From UKL13-2 sp040006575 (lineage in GTDB: Bacteria; Pseudomonadota; Gammaproteobacteria; Burkholderiales; Usitatibacteraceae), in contig JBDTWS010000027.1 of NCBI GenBank assembly GCA_040006575.1, forward strand, positions 1-30,083: 30,083 bases of DNA, written 5' to 3'. Below the pieces are notes generated by a model that was not told where the DNA came from, ran no database searches, and saw only the letters and a program-made list of their open reading frames with translations. Numbering within the stretch: the first letter of the stretch is position 1; the number at the start of each line of letters is the position of its first letter. Both the position numbers and the translations under genes were made by a program. This document shows positions 9,189 to 16,750 of the stretch, piece after piece.

Positions 9189-9434
9189 TTATTGCCGGAA
9201 CATTTGCGCCACGTTTCGCCTGCGGCGCAAACCCGTTGCAAATGGCACATCCCACAGTACAAGCACCGCGAGCGCGCCGTAAAACAGGGCAGCGACCAGA
9301 AGCGTAGCGCATGCCTGCCGCCAATCCCGCAGCAGGTCGCTCGCGATGTTTTTGTCCAGCATCAGGGCGGCAGCTATGCCTGCCAGCGCGCCGGCACAAG
9401 AGCGCCAAACCACCCTGGCGAGAAACGTGTTCAC
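9189..9434 (-). CDS. Small hydrophobic membrane protein
   Basis: I do not recognise a family. The reading frame starts with a GTG at 9434 that overlaps the TGA of the upstream Yip1-family gene (GTGA), a common arrangement for translational coupling and the main reason to believe the gene. It encodes 81 aa, with a hydrophobic segment around residues 11-26 (SCAGALAGIAAALML) and a stronger one around 37-60 (ATLLVAALFYGALAVLVLW), then a basic C-terminus (TGLRRRRN). It is probably a two-helix inner-membrane protein. The coupling suggests a job linked to the Yip1-like protein, but nothing shows what that is. The alternative is that this is chance open frame after the Yip1 stop. Confidence 0.5.
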   Translation of the reverse strand: MNTFLARVVWRSCAGALAGIAAALMLDKNIASDLLRDWRQACATLLVAALFYGALAVLVLWDVPFATGLRRRRNVAQMFRQ

Positions 9435-10093
9435 GACCGGTTTTTCATTGTGGGAGGCTGCGCGGCGCACACCATGAAGCGCTTTGCGAAATCCTGTGGC
9501 TGGATTCGCGTGGCACCGATGTTGCCCGTGTTGCCGACGTTACCTATGGCCAGTTGAATCGCGCCGATCATGATCGCCAGCACCATCGCCGAGAACACGA
9601 GAATCAGGGTGAAGGGCAACGTGCGCGTTTTCGGAATTTTCATCATGGGCGGCACGCCCACGCACAAGACATAGAGTCCGTATACGCCGGCCAGTACAGA
9701 GACGGCGCTCCCCACGACGGGTATCATTCCGAAGGCGCCTCCAATCCAGCTTGGCGTCGACGCATAGGCCACCAACTGCAGGGAACATCGGAAACTGCCC
9801 TCGCCACCGAACATCCTGGCCAGCAAATTGGCAAGCAGCGCGAACATGAACGTGAACAACAGCGCGAGCGTAAAGCCGGAAATTCCCACTGCTACGATCA
9901 CGCCCAACCCGATGCTGCTGCCGAAATCCCCGGCAATGAGCAGGCACAGCATCAGAGATAAACTCTGTAGCCCGACGAAGACAAGGATGTAACTGGCGAC
10001 GCGCAATGCGGAATCGGTTTTCTCCCGGCTCACAACTGGCCATTCTGTTTGCGGTTGGAGAATAATATTCCTGGCGCGGACTGAGAAATCCAT
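9431..10093 (-). CDS. Yip1-family integral membrane protein
   Basis: This is a 220-aa inner-membrane protein of the Yip1 domain family, whose bacterial role is unknown. The start at 10093 is chosen over a longer frame (to 10183) because AGGAAAGG lies immediately upstream and the protein then begins MDFSVRARNIILQPQTEWP, the usual soluble head of bacterial Yip1 proteins. About five hydrophobic helices follow. The segment YGLYVLCVGVPPMMKIP (about residues 148-165) is the family hallmark before the last helix. The C-terminal tail after the final helix (about 30 residues, with NVGNTGNIGA) is polar. The gene heads a probable two-gene unit with the small membrane protein at 9189-9434 and diverges from the DOPA-dioxygenase-family gene. 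Confidence 0.85.
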   Translation of the reverse strand: MDFSVRARNIILQPQTEWPVVSREKTDSALRVASYILVFVGLQSLSLMLCLLIAGDFGSSIGLGVIVAVGISGFTLALLFTFMFALLANLLARMFGGEGSFRCSLQLVAYASTPSWIGGAFGMIPVVGSAVSVLAGVYGLYVLCVGVPPMMKIPKTRTLPFTLILVFSAMVLAIMIGAIQLAIGNVGNTGNIGATRIQPQDFAKRFMVCAAQPPTMKNRS

Positions 10094-10217
10094 CGGCCTT
10101 TCCTGTACTGGGACGTTGCCGCCCATCGCGGCGGAAACGAATATAGCTCGCACCTGCTTTCGCGTGGCGACCAAAAAATCCATCAGTACGGAATCCGTAA
10201 GTCTCTGTCGACCCGCC

Positions 10218-10230
10218 GTACTTAAAGTAC
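10218..10230. promoter_or_regulatory. Palindrome in the divergent Yip1 / dioxygenase intergenic region
   Basis: GTACTT-A-AAGTAC is a perfect 13-bp inverted repeat centred at 10224. It lies between the divergent starts at 10093 (minus) and 10326 (plus), where a regulator acting on either gene could bind. No regulator gene is adjacent and no second copy was noticed, so this is only a candidate operator. Confidence 0.25.
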
Positions 10231-10325
10231 TGGCATCGCGCCTGTGGAAATGTGCTGATCACTGCACCCGCGAAAGTTCGTGCCAGCCTGCGATAATTCC
10301 AGGCGTGACGAAAACGGGAGCTGCC

Positions 10326-10757
10326 ATGAACGAAAGGAATGCCGGAGCGAAAGGCGATGCCGCTGAGCCAGGCTGCGCGCCCTATCACGCGCACATTTAT
10401 TTTCCGCTATCGAAACGCACCGAGGCTGAATCGCTCCAGGCGGCGCTGCGGGCAAAGATTTCCAGCGGTGAGATCCCGACATTGCTTTACGTAGGTGAAC
10501 TCCGCGATCGCAGCGTTGGTCCGCACCCGATGCCGCAATTTGAAATACATTTCAGTGAAGACGCGGTGCAGGCCGTGACTTCACTCCTGGTAGCTGCCGG
10601 TTTTACAGCGCTCATTCATCCGCTCACCGACGATGACGTAGCTGATCACACCAACCTTGCCCACTGGATAGGCGAGCCGCTCGAGCTCGACCTTTCTGTG
10701 CTGGATCCGCCCGGGATCAACCAGGGCATCGCGCGATTCGCGAAGACAGACGTCTGA
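10326..10757 (+). CDS. DOPA 4,5-dioxygenase family protein
   Basis: This 143-aa protein matches the small DOPA 4,5-dioxygenase family (the fungal/bacterial DODA type, unrelated to LigB-type plant enzymes). Visible family blocks are YHAHIYF (20-26), GPHPMPQFEIHF (65-76), LIHPLTDDDVADHTNLAHWIG (97-116) and the closing DPPG. The histidines at 21, 23, 67, 75, 98, 108 and 113 are candidate metal ligands. Known members cleave catechols such as DOPA to muconate-type products with a non-haem metal. The natural substrate of bacterial homologues is usually unknown, and no aromatic-degradation genes flank it here. The start at 10326 has GGGAG five bases upstream. A longer frame reaching back to 10116 has no family similarity and is rejected. 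Confidence 0.85.
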   Translation: MNERNAGAKGDAAEPGCAPYHAHIYFPLSKRTEAESLQAALRAKISSGEIPTLLYVGELRDRSVGPHPMPQFEIHFSEDAVQAVTSLLVAAGFTALIHPLTDDDVADHTNLAHWIGEPLELDLSVLDPPGINQGIARFAKTDV

Positions 10758-11033
10758 TTCTGGCAGGATTTGTGCGCTGATCGTTGTCGCAATTGCAGTC
10801 GCCACAGGTGGTAGCGCCGCAAAGTGACTAAAAAGTCATCGGCCCAACGTCTCCATTCAGACTGGATAACACGGCGGGTGCAGAAATAACAGCAGGGGCC
10901 GACAATGAAGTTTAGTATTCGAATCACGACTGCCGCAGATTCGACGGCAGCCCGCACAGGGAAAATAGGCAGTGGTTTGTAGCTATGTCCGCGTCCTCAA
11001 AAGAAACGCATCCCGCTTCCATCGGAGGAATTC

Positions 11034-12152
11034 ATGCAACGAATTTTTGTCTTTTTGTTGGCAACCGTCTCGTTCGCGGTCGCCGCCCAGGGGGTAACGC
11101 CGACGGAAATAGTCATAGGTCAGACTGCCGGCTTTACGGGACCCGTTTCAGTGCAAGTCAAAGAGATGACGGCAGGTGCCCTTCTCTACCTGGACCACAT
11201 CAACGCTAACGGCGGCATCAACAAGCGCAAGATACGGCTTGAATCCATGGATGACGCCTTCTTGCCGCCAAAGGCGGGCGAAAATGCCAAGGTGCTCATC
11301 GAGCAAAAAAAGGTTTTCGCGCTTTTCCTGGTTCGCGGCACGCCTCATACCGAAGCGGCTTTGCCTCACGCCCGAAAGGCAGGCGTTCCTGTCATCGCGC
11401 CCTCCACGGGCGCCGGCATCCTGCATGATCCCGTTGATCCGCTTATTTTCAATGTGCGTTCGAAGTATCAGGACGAAGCTGAAAAAGCGATCATGCAACT
11501 TGCGACACAAGGCATCAAGAGGATCGTCGTCATCCATGTCGATGATTCGTTCGGCAAAGACGGCCTCATCGGCTACCAGAAGGGTTTCAAAGCGACCGGT
11601 CTGCCCGCCGCAGGCGTGTTCAGTTTCGACAGGACGACCGGCGATAGCACGGACGCCGTGGCAAAAACACTGGCACTGTCGCCTGAAGCAGTGGTAACGG
11701 CGGGTTCGGGCAAGCACGTGGTGGCAATCCTGCGTGCATTACGCGCCGGAAAATCAACAGCGGTGTTCATGACGCTTTCCAATAACAGCTCGCAAGGTTT
11801 CATCAAGGACCTCGGCGAAGATGGCAACGGCACCATCGTCATGCAGGTATTCCCCGATCCCCGGCGCACCAGCCTTGCGATCAATACAGAAATGCAACGC
11901 CTCGCTGCCGACAAAAAGGAGTTTGTGGTTTCACATCTCGCGATGGAAGGTTTCGCGGCCGCAAAGGTATTGGTGGAGGGGCTGCGACGCGCGGGAAAAA
12001 ATCCGACGCGAGCGTCGTTCATTACCGCGCTTGAGACAATCAAGGATTTCGACCTTGGCGGCCTGTCGCTCTCCTACAGCCGAAGTGACCATACGGGGAT
12101 GAGTTTTGTAGAGGCGTCGGTAATCAATAAAAGGGGGACATTCACGCAATGA
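11034..12152 (+). CDS. ABC transporter periplasmic substrate-binding protein, branched-chain amino acid type (orphan)
   Basis: This 372-aa protein has a Sec signal peptide (MQRIFVFLLATVSFAVAA, cleavage near residue 18) and a type I periplasmic-binding fold like LivJ/LivK and urea or amide binding proteins. Family blocks include EIVIGQTAGFTGP (25-37), INANGGINKRKIRL (56-69), GVPVIAPSTGA (about 116-126) and RIVVIHVDDSFGKDG (about 163-177). A strong GGAGGA Shine-Dalgarno sits at 11024-11029. No permease or ATPase gene is nearby, so it either serves a transporter encoded elsewhere or acts as a ligand sensor. The ligand cannot be told from sequence. It ends with TGA, and a bidirectional terminator lies about 315 bp downstream. 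Confidence 0.9.
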   Translation: MQRIFVFLLATVSFAVAAQGVTPTEIVIGQTAGFTGPVSVQVKEMTAGALLYLDHINANGGINKRKIRLESMDDAFLPPKAGENAKVLIEQKKVFALFLVRGTPHTEAALPHARKAGVPVIAPSTGAGILHDPVDPLIFNVRSKYQDEAEKAIMQLATQGIKRIVVIHVDDSFGKDGLIGYQKGFKATGLPAAGVFSFDRTTGDSTDAVAKTLALSPEAVVTAGSGKHVVAILRALRAGKSTAVFMTLSNNSSQGFIKDLGEDGNGTIVMQVFPDPRRTSLAINTEMQRLAADKKEFVVSHLAMEGFAAAKVLVEGLRRAGKNPTRASFITALETIKDFDLGGLSLSYSRSDHTGMSFVEASVINKRGTFTQ

Positions 12153-12466
12153 TCCCTGATCGAAAGTGGGTGAAGCAATTTCTCGATCTCATGAACGCAG
12201 AAAGATGCTGACGCTGGCGTTGCCAACTCGCCACTGTGCCAATTTCAGCTCAAGACAAAAACAATGATTGACGGCGCTGAAAATCAGGTTCTTTCCACTT
12301 AGCACTGCAAACACTAAACAGCCCGGGGCTATTTTCAAAAAGCTTGCACTCTTGGTCTGGATGCAGAAAACCCTTCATTGACGAAAAAATAGGTCCCAGA
12401 CAAGGTTTTACGGCGTCACACTATCGTCCGCGCGACACGGCTGGGACACGACCATCTTTGTAGGCG
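12153..12466. other. Intergenic stretch with no recognised gene
   Basis: Between the binding-protein stop and the terminator I see no open frame with a ribosome binding site, no tRNA and no clear repeat. The base composition is more AT-rich than in the flanking genes. It may simply be the 3' untranslated region of the binding-protein gene. Confidence 0.5.
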
Positions 12467-12504
12467 AAAAAAAACGACCTACCTTTCGGTAAGTCGTTTT
12501 TTTT
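12467..12504. terminator. Bidirectional intrinsic terminator after tRNA-Glu
   Basis: Eight A (12467-12474), the stem ACGACcTACC, loop TTTC, the stem GGTAaGTCGT and eight T (12497-12504) form a ten-position stem with one C/A mismatch. A and T tracts flank both sides, so it works on either strand. On the minus strand it ends the tRNA-Ala/tRNA-Glu transcript 14 nt after the tRNA-Glu 3' end. On the plus strand it can stop read-through from the binding-protein gene. Confidence 0.9.
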
Positions 12505-12517
12505 CATACTCTAAAGC

Positions 12518-12593
12518 TGGCGTCCCCAACCGGATTCGAACCGGTGTTACCGCCGTGAAAGGGCGATGTCCTAGGCCTCTAGACGATGGGGAC
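12518..12593 (-). tRNA. tRNA-Glu (anticodon TTC)
   Basis: The minus strand reads GTCCCCATCGTCTAGAGGCC at the 5' end, the anticodon arm CGCCCTTTCACGGCGG gives anticodon TTC, and GGTTCGAATCC forms the T loop. The acceptor stem GTCCCCA pairs with TGGGGAC, and CCA is encoded. Length is 76 nt. It lies downstream of tRNA-Ala and gltX, the gene for the enzyme that charges it. Confidence 0.97.
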
Positions 12594-12679
12594 TCACACG
12601 TCTTGTTGTTACGGTGCTGCGTCGTTACTTTTACTGCGTCGTACTAAAGCGACTGCGATTATTGCCGGACTACAACAAT

Positions 12680-12705
12680 AAAAAAGCGGCCAGTGAATCA
12701 ACCGC
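12680..12705 (-). terminator. Possible weak terminator between the two tRNAs
   Basis: On the minus strand GCGGTT and GGCCGC can form a six-pair stem with two G-U pairs around an eight-base loop, followed by TTTTTT (plus-strand A run 12680-12685). It sits 15 nt past tRNA-Ala. If active, tRNA-Glu would depend on read-through or on its own promoter, and I see no good promoter at 12594-12680. It may instead be an RNA processing site. Confidence 0.4.
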
Positions 12706-12720
12706 CCTGCAACTGTTCTG

Positions 12721-12796
<76 letters not shown>

Positions 12797-12812
12797 ACAG
12801 GGAAAGACGCGC

Positions 12813-12841
12813 ATTATAGCCGGAAAACAGCCCTTTTGCAA
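12813..12841 (-). promoter_or_regulatory. Near-consensus sigma-70 promoter of the tRNA-Ala/tRNA-Glu unit
   Basis: On the minus strand TTGCAA (12836-12841) is followed after exactly 17 nt by TATAAT (12813-12818), then a GC-rich discriminator GCGCGTC. Transcription should start near 12806, about ten bases before tRNA-Ala. A GC-rich discriminator is typical of stable-RNA promoters under stringent control; that control is inferred here. The promoter lies in the 63-nt gap after the gltX stop. Confidence 0.85.
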
Positions 12842-12859
12842 AGCCCCGGCAAGGAAAAA

Positions 12860-14257
12860 TCAGCCGGACAGCGTCGCGCCAAGCCGGGCAAGGGTCTCCG
12901 GCTGGCCCAGCACATCCATGATGGCGTCGATGGCCGGGGTTTGCGTTTGCCCGGTCAGCGCCACGCGCAACGGCATCATGATTTGCGGCATTTTCAGCGT
13001 ATGTTTGGCCACCACGGCCTTGATTGCGGCACTGATGTCGGCCCTGGACCACGCGATACCGTTCAATGTGGCTTGCAGTTCTGCCAGCGCGGGTTTCGCG
13101 GCGTCGGTCAGGTGTGTTGCCAGCAGGGCCGCAGCTGGTGCGGGGCGGATGTAGAAGTAGCGTGAAGCCTCGGCCGTCTCAACCAGGTTCGGCGCGCGGT
13201 CACGCAGCAATTCAGCCACGCGTGCCAGCGCAGGCCCGCCTTCAGTCGCGATGCCGATGCGGTGGAGATAAGGCTTCAACAAAGTGGCAAGCGCGGCCGG
13301 CTCGATTTTCTTGATGTACTCGTGATTGAGCCAGTTCAGCTTTTCCGTGTTGAATTGCGCCGCCGATGCGGTGATGTGATCCAGGTCGAACCACTGGCAA
13401 AACTGTTCGACGGAAAATACCTCGTCATCGCCGTGTGACCAACCGAGGCGCGCAAGATAATTCACCACCGCTTCGCGCAGGTAACCTTTGGCGGGATAGT
13501 CCATGACCGACACTGCGCCATGTCGCTTGGAAAGTTTTTGGCCATCGTCGCCGAGGATCATGGACAGGTGCGCATACACCGGCACTTCCGCGCCCAGCGC
13601 CTCGAGGATATTGATCTGGCGCGGCGTGTTGTTGACGTGATCGTCGCCGCGGATGACGTGGGTGATTTTCATGTCCCAGTCATCGACGCAGACGCAGAAA
13701 TTGTAGGTCGGCGTGCCGTCGCCACGGGCGATGATGAGATCGTCCATTTCCTCATTGGCGATTTCGATTTTTCCCTTGACGGCATCGATCCACGACACCA
13801 CACCGCCCAGCGGATTGCGGAATCGCACCACCGGTTTTACATCGGCAGGAACTGCCGGCAATGACTTGCCCGGCTCAGGTCGCCAGCGTCCGTCGTACCG
13901 CGGCTTTTCGCCGCGCGCACGCTGCGCTTCGCGCATTGCGTCGAGTTCAGCCGATGAGGTATAGCAAAGATAGGCGGTACCGGCCGCCAGCATCTGCGCA
14001 ATTACTTCCTTGTAGCGCGGCATGCGCTGCATCTGGAAAAAAGGTCCCTCGTCGTGGTCAAGCCCCAGCCAGGTCATGCCATCGACAATGGCCTGGACGG
14101 CCGCCGGCGTGGAGCGTTCAAGGTCGGTGTCTTCGATGCGCAGGATAAAGGTGCCGCCATGGCGGCGCGCAAATGCCCACGCATACAGCGCAGTGCGGGC
14201 GCCGCCGATGTGCAGGTATCCGGTCGGGCTGGGTGCGAAACGCGAACGAACCGTCAT
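12860..14257 (-). CDS. gltX: Glutamyl-tRNA synthetase
   Basis: This 465-aa class I aminoacyl-tRNA synthetase attaches glutamate to tRNA-Glu in the cytoplasm. The N-terminus VRSRFAPSPTGYLHIGGART carries the HIGH-type motif (H16-I-G-G19), and KLSKRHG (241-247) is the KMSKS-type loop. The length is that of bacterial GluRS. The C-terminal helical anticodon-binding part is intact. It begins 2 nt after the dcd stop, so it depends on the upstream operon and possibly on translational coupling, since its Shine-Dalgarno (CGAAGATG region) is weak. The tRNA-Glu gene lies in the same orientation downstream. A discriminating or non-discriminating specificity cannot be decided by eye. Confidence 0.97.
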   Translation of the reverse strand: MTVRSRFAPSPTGYLHIGGARTALYAWAFARRHGGTFILRIEDTDLERSTPAAVQAIVDGMTWLGLDHDEGPFFQMQRMPRYKEVIAQMLAAGTAYLCYTSSAELDAMREAQRARGEKPRYDGRWRPEPGKSLPAVPADVKPVVRFRNPLGGVVSWIDAVKGKIEIANEEMDDLIIARGDGTPTYNFCVCVDDWDMKITHVIRGDDHVNNTPRQINILEALGAEVPVYAHLSMILGDDGQKLSKRHGAVSVMDYPAKGYLREAVVNYLARLGWSHGDDEVFSVEQFCQWFDLDHITASAAQFNTEKLNWLNHEYIKKIEPAALATLLKPYLHRIGIATEGGPALARVAELLRDRAPNLVETAEASRYFYIRPAPAAALLATHLTDAAKPALAELQATLNGIAWSRADISAAIKAVVAKHTLKMPQIMMPLRVALTGQTQTPAIDAIMDVLGQPETLARLGATLSG

Positions 14258-14259
14258 GA

Positions 14260-14826
14260 CTACATCTTCGGAAGGGTGACGCCCTTCTGTCCCTGGTATT
14301 TGCCGCCACGATCTTTATACGAGGTCTCGCAGACTTCATCGCTTTCGAAAAACAGCACCTGCGCAATGCCTTCGTTGGCGTAAATCTTGGCGGGCAGCGG
14401 CGTGGTGTTGGAAAATTCCAGCGTCACATAGCCTTCCCATTCCGGCTCGAACGGCGTCACATTCACGATGATTCCGCAGCGCGCATAGGTCGATTTACCC
14501 AGGCACACCGTCAGCACATTGCGCGGAATGCGGAAATATTCGACGGTGCGCGCCAGCGCGAAAGAGTTGGGCGGGATGATGCAGAAATCGGCCTTGATAT
14601 CGACGAACGATTTGTCGTCGAAATTCTTGGGATCAACGATGGTCGAATTCAGGTTGGTGAATAACTTGAATTCATTCGAGCAGCGAATATCGTACCCATA
14701 GCTCGAGGTGCCATAACTCACGATGCGCTGGCCGTTGGCCTCGCGCACCTGGCCGGACTCGAACGGTTCGATCATCCCGTGCTCTTTTGCCATGCGGCGA
14801 ATCCACTTGTCGGATTTGATGCTCAC
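14260..14826 (-). CDS. dcd: dCTP deaminase
   Basis: This 188-aa enzyme deaminates dCTP to dUTP, the main bacterial route towards dTMP. I chose the GTG at 14826 rather than the GTG at 14835, because the protein then begins VSIKSDKWIRRMA, the usual Dcd start, and GAGGGAG lies eight bases upstream, while it would abut the other GTG. Conserved segments include SYGYDIRC (about 42-49), the nucleotide-binding and catalytic region FALARTVEYFRIPRNV with its conserved glutamate, and GKSTYARCGIIVNVTPFEPEWEG. The tail GGKYQGQKGVTLPKM is canonical. The gene sits between the DUF1330 gene (20 nt upstream) and gltX (2 nt downstream). Confidence 0.96.
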   Translation of the reverse strand: MSIKSDKWIRRMAKEHGMIEPFESGQVREANGQRIVSYGTSSYGYDIRCSNEFKLFTNLNSTIVDPKNFDDKSFVDIKADFCIIPPNSFALARTVEYFRIPRNVLTVCLGKSTYARCGIIVNVTPFEPEWEGYVTLEFSNTTPLPAKIYANEGIAQVLFFESDEVCETSYKDRGGKYQGQKGVTLPKM

Positions 14827-14846
14827 GCTGTGCACTCCCTCAATTT

Positions 14847-15131
14847 TTAATCCTGATACAAAACCAGCGACACCTCGGCGCCCGCATCACGCACCGCAAT
14901 CAACGCCTGGTATTCCGGCGAATCATGCCACCGCCGGGCCGCTTCGATATTTTCAAACCGCAGCGCGACAATATTGTCATGGTCGTTGCCACCGCTGAAT
15001 GCCTCTTCCAGTGTGCCGCGAAACAGGACTTCGCCTCCGTACTGCGCAATCGTCGCGCCGACCCGGCTGCGATATGACTCCCACGCTGCCGCGTCCTTTA
15101 CGCGAATCCGCCCCACGCAATATGCAGCCAT
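14847..15131 (-). CDS. DUF1330 family protein
   Basis: This 94-aa protein with a dimeric alpha/beta-barrel (ferredoxin-like) fold is assigned from VGRIRVKDAAAWESYRSRV (about 6-24), GGEVLFRGT (32-40), IVALRFENIEAARRWHDSPEY (54-74) and the closing LVLYQD. Members have no established reaction. No Shine-Dalgarno precedes the ATG. Instead the 13 nt upstream (15144-15132) nearly repeat the start region and encode ATG-GCT-GCA-TAA, so translation of a tiny upstream frame may feed this start. It lies 30 nt after the TPR gene stop in the apbC-gltX unit. Confidence 0.88.
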   Translation of the reverse strand: MAAYCVGRIRVKDAAAWESYRSRVGATIAQYGGEVLFRGTLEEAFSGGNDHDNIVALRFENIEAARRWHDSPEYQALIAVRDAGAEVSLVLYQD

Positions 15132-15161
15132 GTTATGCAGCCATGTCAGGTGGCCCTGTTG

Positions 15162-15662
15162 CTACTTGTCGTACGGCGGATCGAGATGCTCCGCGTAATG
15201 GCCGATGGCACGCCGGTATTTCTGCGTCTCTGCATCGGCCGAATTTTCGGCAATGTGATTAAGCAGCAATCGCATCGCATCGGCATGTTCACCCATGTTG
15301 TACCGCGTCAGCGCCAGGAACACATCGAACTCCTTGGCATCCGGAAATGCAGCAGCGCCTTTTTGCAGCACCCTCGCCGCATCACCGAATCGTTCCACAC
15401 AGCGATAGCCGCTACCCAATCCCAGCAAGGCACCACGCAAATCTTCGCCTGCCAGGCCGCAGTGGATGGCGTGCTCGTAAAACGCAATCGCCTCGTCCTC
15501 CACGCCCTGGTGATCATAAGTGGAGCCCAGTTCGTAGTTCACCTTTGCATCGTCCGGATGCTGGTTGACGAGGTCCAGCAGGATCGCCAGCGCTTCGGTG
15601 TGCTGTGATTCGCCCCGCAGTTCGATGGCGCGCTGGATTGCCTCGGATAAGACTTGCGGCAT
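15162..15662 (-). CDS. Tetratricopeptide repeat protein
   Basis: This 166-aa protein is built of TPR helices, for example GESQHTEALAILLDLVNQHP (about 17-36), KVNYELGSTYDHQGVEDEAI (about 40-59) and a later LTRYNMGEHADAMRLLLNHI. It most resembles the TPR_5 (PF12688) type. It has no signal peptide, so it is cytoplasmic. I chose the ATG at 15662 because its A is the last base of the apbC TGA stop (TGATG overlap), a strong sign of coupling; a longer frame would overlap apbC by 76 nt. Its partner is unknown. Linkage to apbC suggests co-expression but does not prove a role in Fe-S assembly. Confidence 0.88.
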   Translation of the reverse strand: MPQVLSEAIQRAIELRGESQHTEALAILLDLVNQHPDDAKVNYELGSTYDHQGVEDEAIAFYEHAIHCGLAGEDLRGALLGLGSGYRCVERFGDAARVLQKGAAAFPDAKEFDVFLALTRYNMGEHADAMRLLLNHIAENSADAETQKYRRAIGHYAEHLDPPYDK

Positions 15663-16750
15663 CAAGTGTTCTGGATAACGATTTTCGGAAAAATGGCGGA
15701 GCTGTCTTTTGACTGCTTGGCGATCTTGGCCGCGCATTTACGCGCGATGTCCTTGTAAATCGCGGCGATGGGACCGTCGGGATCCGATACCAGCGTCGGT
15801 TTACCGCTATCGGCCATTTCGCGAATCCGGATATCGAGCGGCAACGATCCCAGCAGGTCAATGTTGTAGTCCTTCGCCATCTTTTCGCCGCCGCCGCTGC
15901 CGAAAATATGTTCCATGTGGCCGCAATTGGTGCAGACATGCATGGCCATGTTTTCGACGATACCGATAATGGGCACGCCGACCTTTTCAAACATCTTCAA
16001 ACCCTTGCGCGCATCCAGCAGCGCGATGTCCTGCGGCGTCGTCACGATGACCGCACCCGTCACGGGCACTTTCTGCGCCAATGTGAGCTGTATGTCGCCG
16101 GTGCCAGGCGGCAGGTCAACAATCAGGTAGTCCAGGTCTTTCCACGCGGTCTCGTTGAGCAACTGTTCCAATGCCTGCGTCACCATCGGGCCGCGCCACA
16201 CCATCGGCGTTTCCGGATCGATCAGGAAGCCCACGCTCATCGCCTGGATGCCATGGCCTTCCATCGGCTCCATCGTCTTGCCGTCGCGCGACGCCGGCTT
16301 GCCGGTGATACCCAGCATCATCGGCTGCGACGGTCCGTAAATATCTGCGTCCAGCATGCCGACCGAGGCGCCTTCTGCCGCCAGCGCCAGCGCCAGGTTC
16401 ACGGCTGTCGTGCTCTTGCCCACGCCACCTTTGCCCGAGGCGATGGCGATGATGTTCTTGATGCCGGGCACCAGCTTCACACCGCGCTGCGCACTGTGCG
16501 AAACGATTTTGGAAAATACGTTGGCCGAAACATTGGACACGCCTTCCATCTTCTTGATGCGGTCGATCACCTGCCGGCGAATGCCCTCGGTCACGCTCTT
16601 GCCGGGGTAGCCCAGCACGATTTCCAATGAGACATCACCCCCATCGATCTTGATATTCTTCGCTGATTTACCGTCGACAAAATTGTCGCCTGTGACCGGA
16701 TCGATCAATTCGCGGAGTGCATTCTGGATGGTTTCGACATTGAGGCTCAT
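15662..16750 (-). CDS. apbC: Fe-S cluster carrier ATPase Mrp/ApbC
   Basis: This 362-aa P-loop ATPase of the Mrp/NBP35 family carries iron-sulfur clusters to target proteins. An N-terminal DUF59/MIP18-like domain (about 1-85, with RELIDPVTGDNFVD) is followed by the deviant Walker A GKGGVGKST (106-114), the switch region DADIYGPSQPMMLG, Walker B-like YLIVDLPPGTGD, and the cluster-binding C273-T-N-C276. The start at 16750 is the ATG giving MSLNVETIQNAL; a TTG five codons upstream is unlikely. It diverges from metG, the same arrangement as in E. coli, and heads the unit apbC-TPR-DUF1330-dcd-gltX. Confidence 0.95.
   Translation of the reverse strand: MSLNVETIQNALRELIDPVTGDNFVDGKSAKNIKIDGGDVSLEIVLGYPGKSVTEGIRRQVIDRIKKMEGVSNVSANVFSKIVSHSAQRGVKLVPGIKNIIAIASGKGGVGKSTTAVNLALALAAEGASVGMLDADIYGPSQPMMLGITGKPASRDGKTMEPMEGHGIQAMSVGFLIDPETPMVWRGPMVTQALEQLLNETAWKDLDYLIVDLPPGTGDIQLTLAQKVPVTGAVIVTTPQDIALLDARKGLKMFEKVGVPIIGIVENMAMHVCTNCGHMEHIFGSGGGEKMAKDYNIDLLGSLPLDIRIREMADSGKPTLVSDPDGPIAAIYKDIARKCAAKIAKQSKDSSAIFPKIVIQNT

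Noticed and set aside
10116..10325. N-terminal extension of the dioxygenase-family gene
   Set aside because: The extra 70 residues show no family similarity and run through the divergent promoter region; the ATG at 10326 has a good ribosome binding site.
15908..16630. 240-aa plus-strand open frame
   Set aside because: It is antisense to apbC over its Walker and Cys motifs, and its His/Arg-rich composition is typical of a shadow frame.
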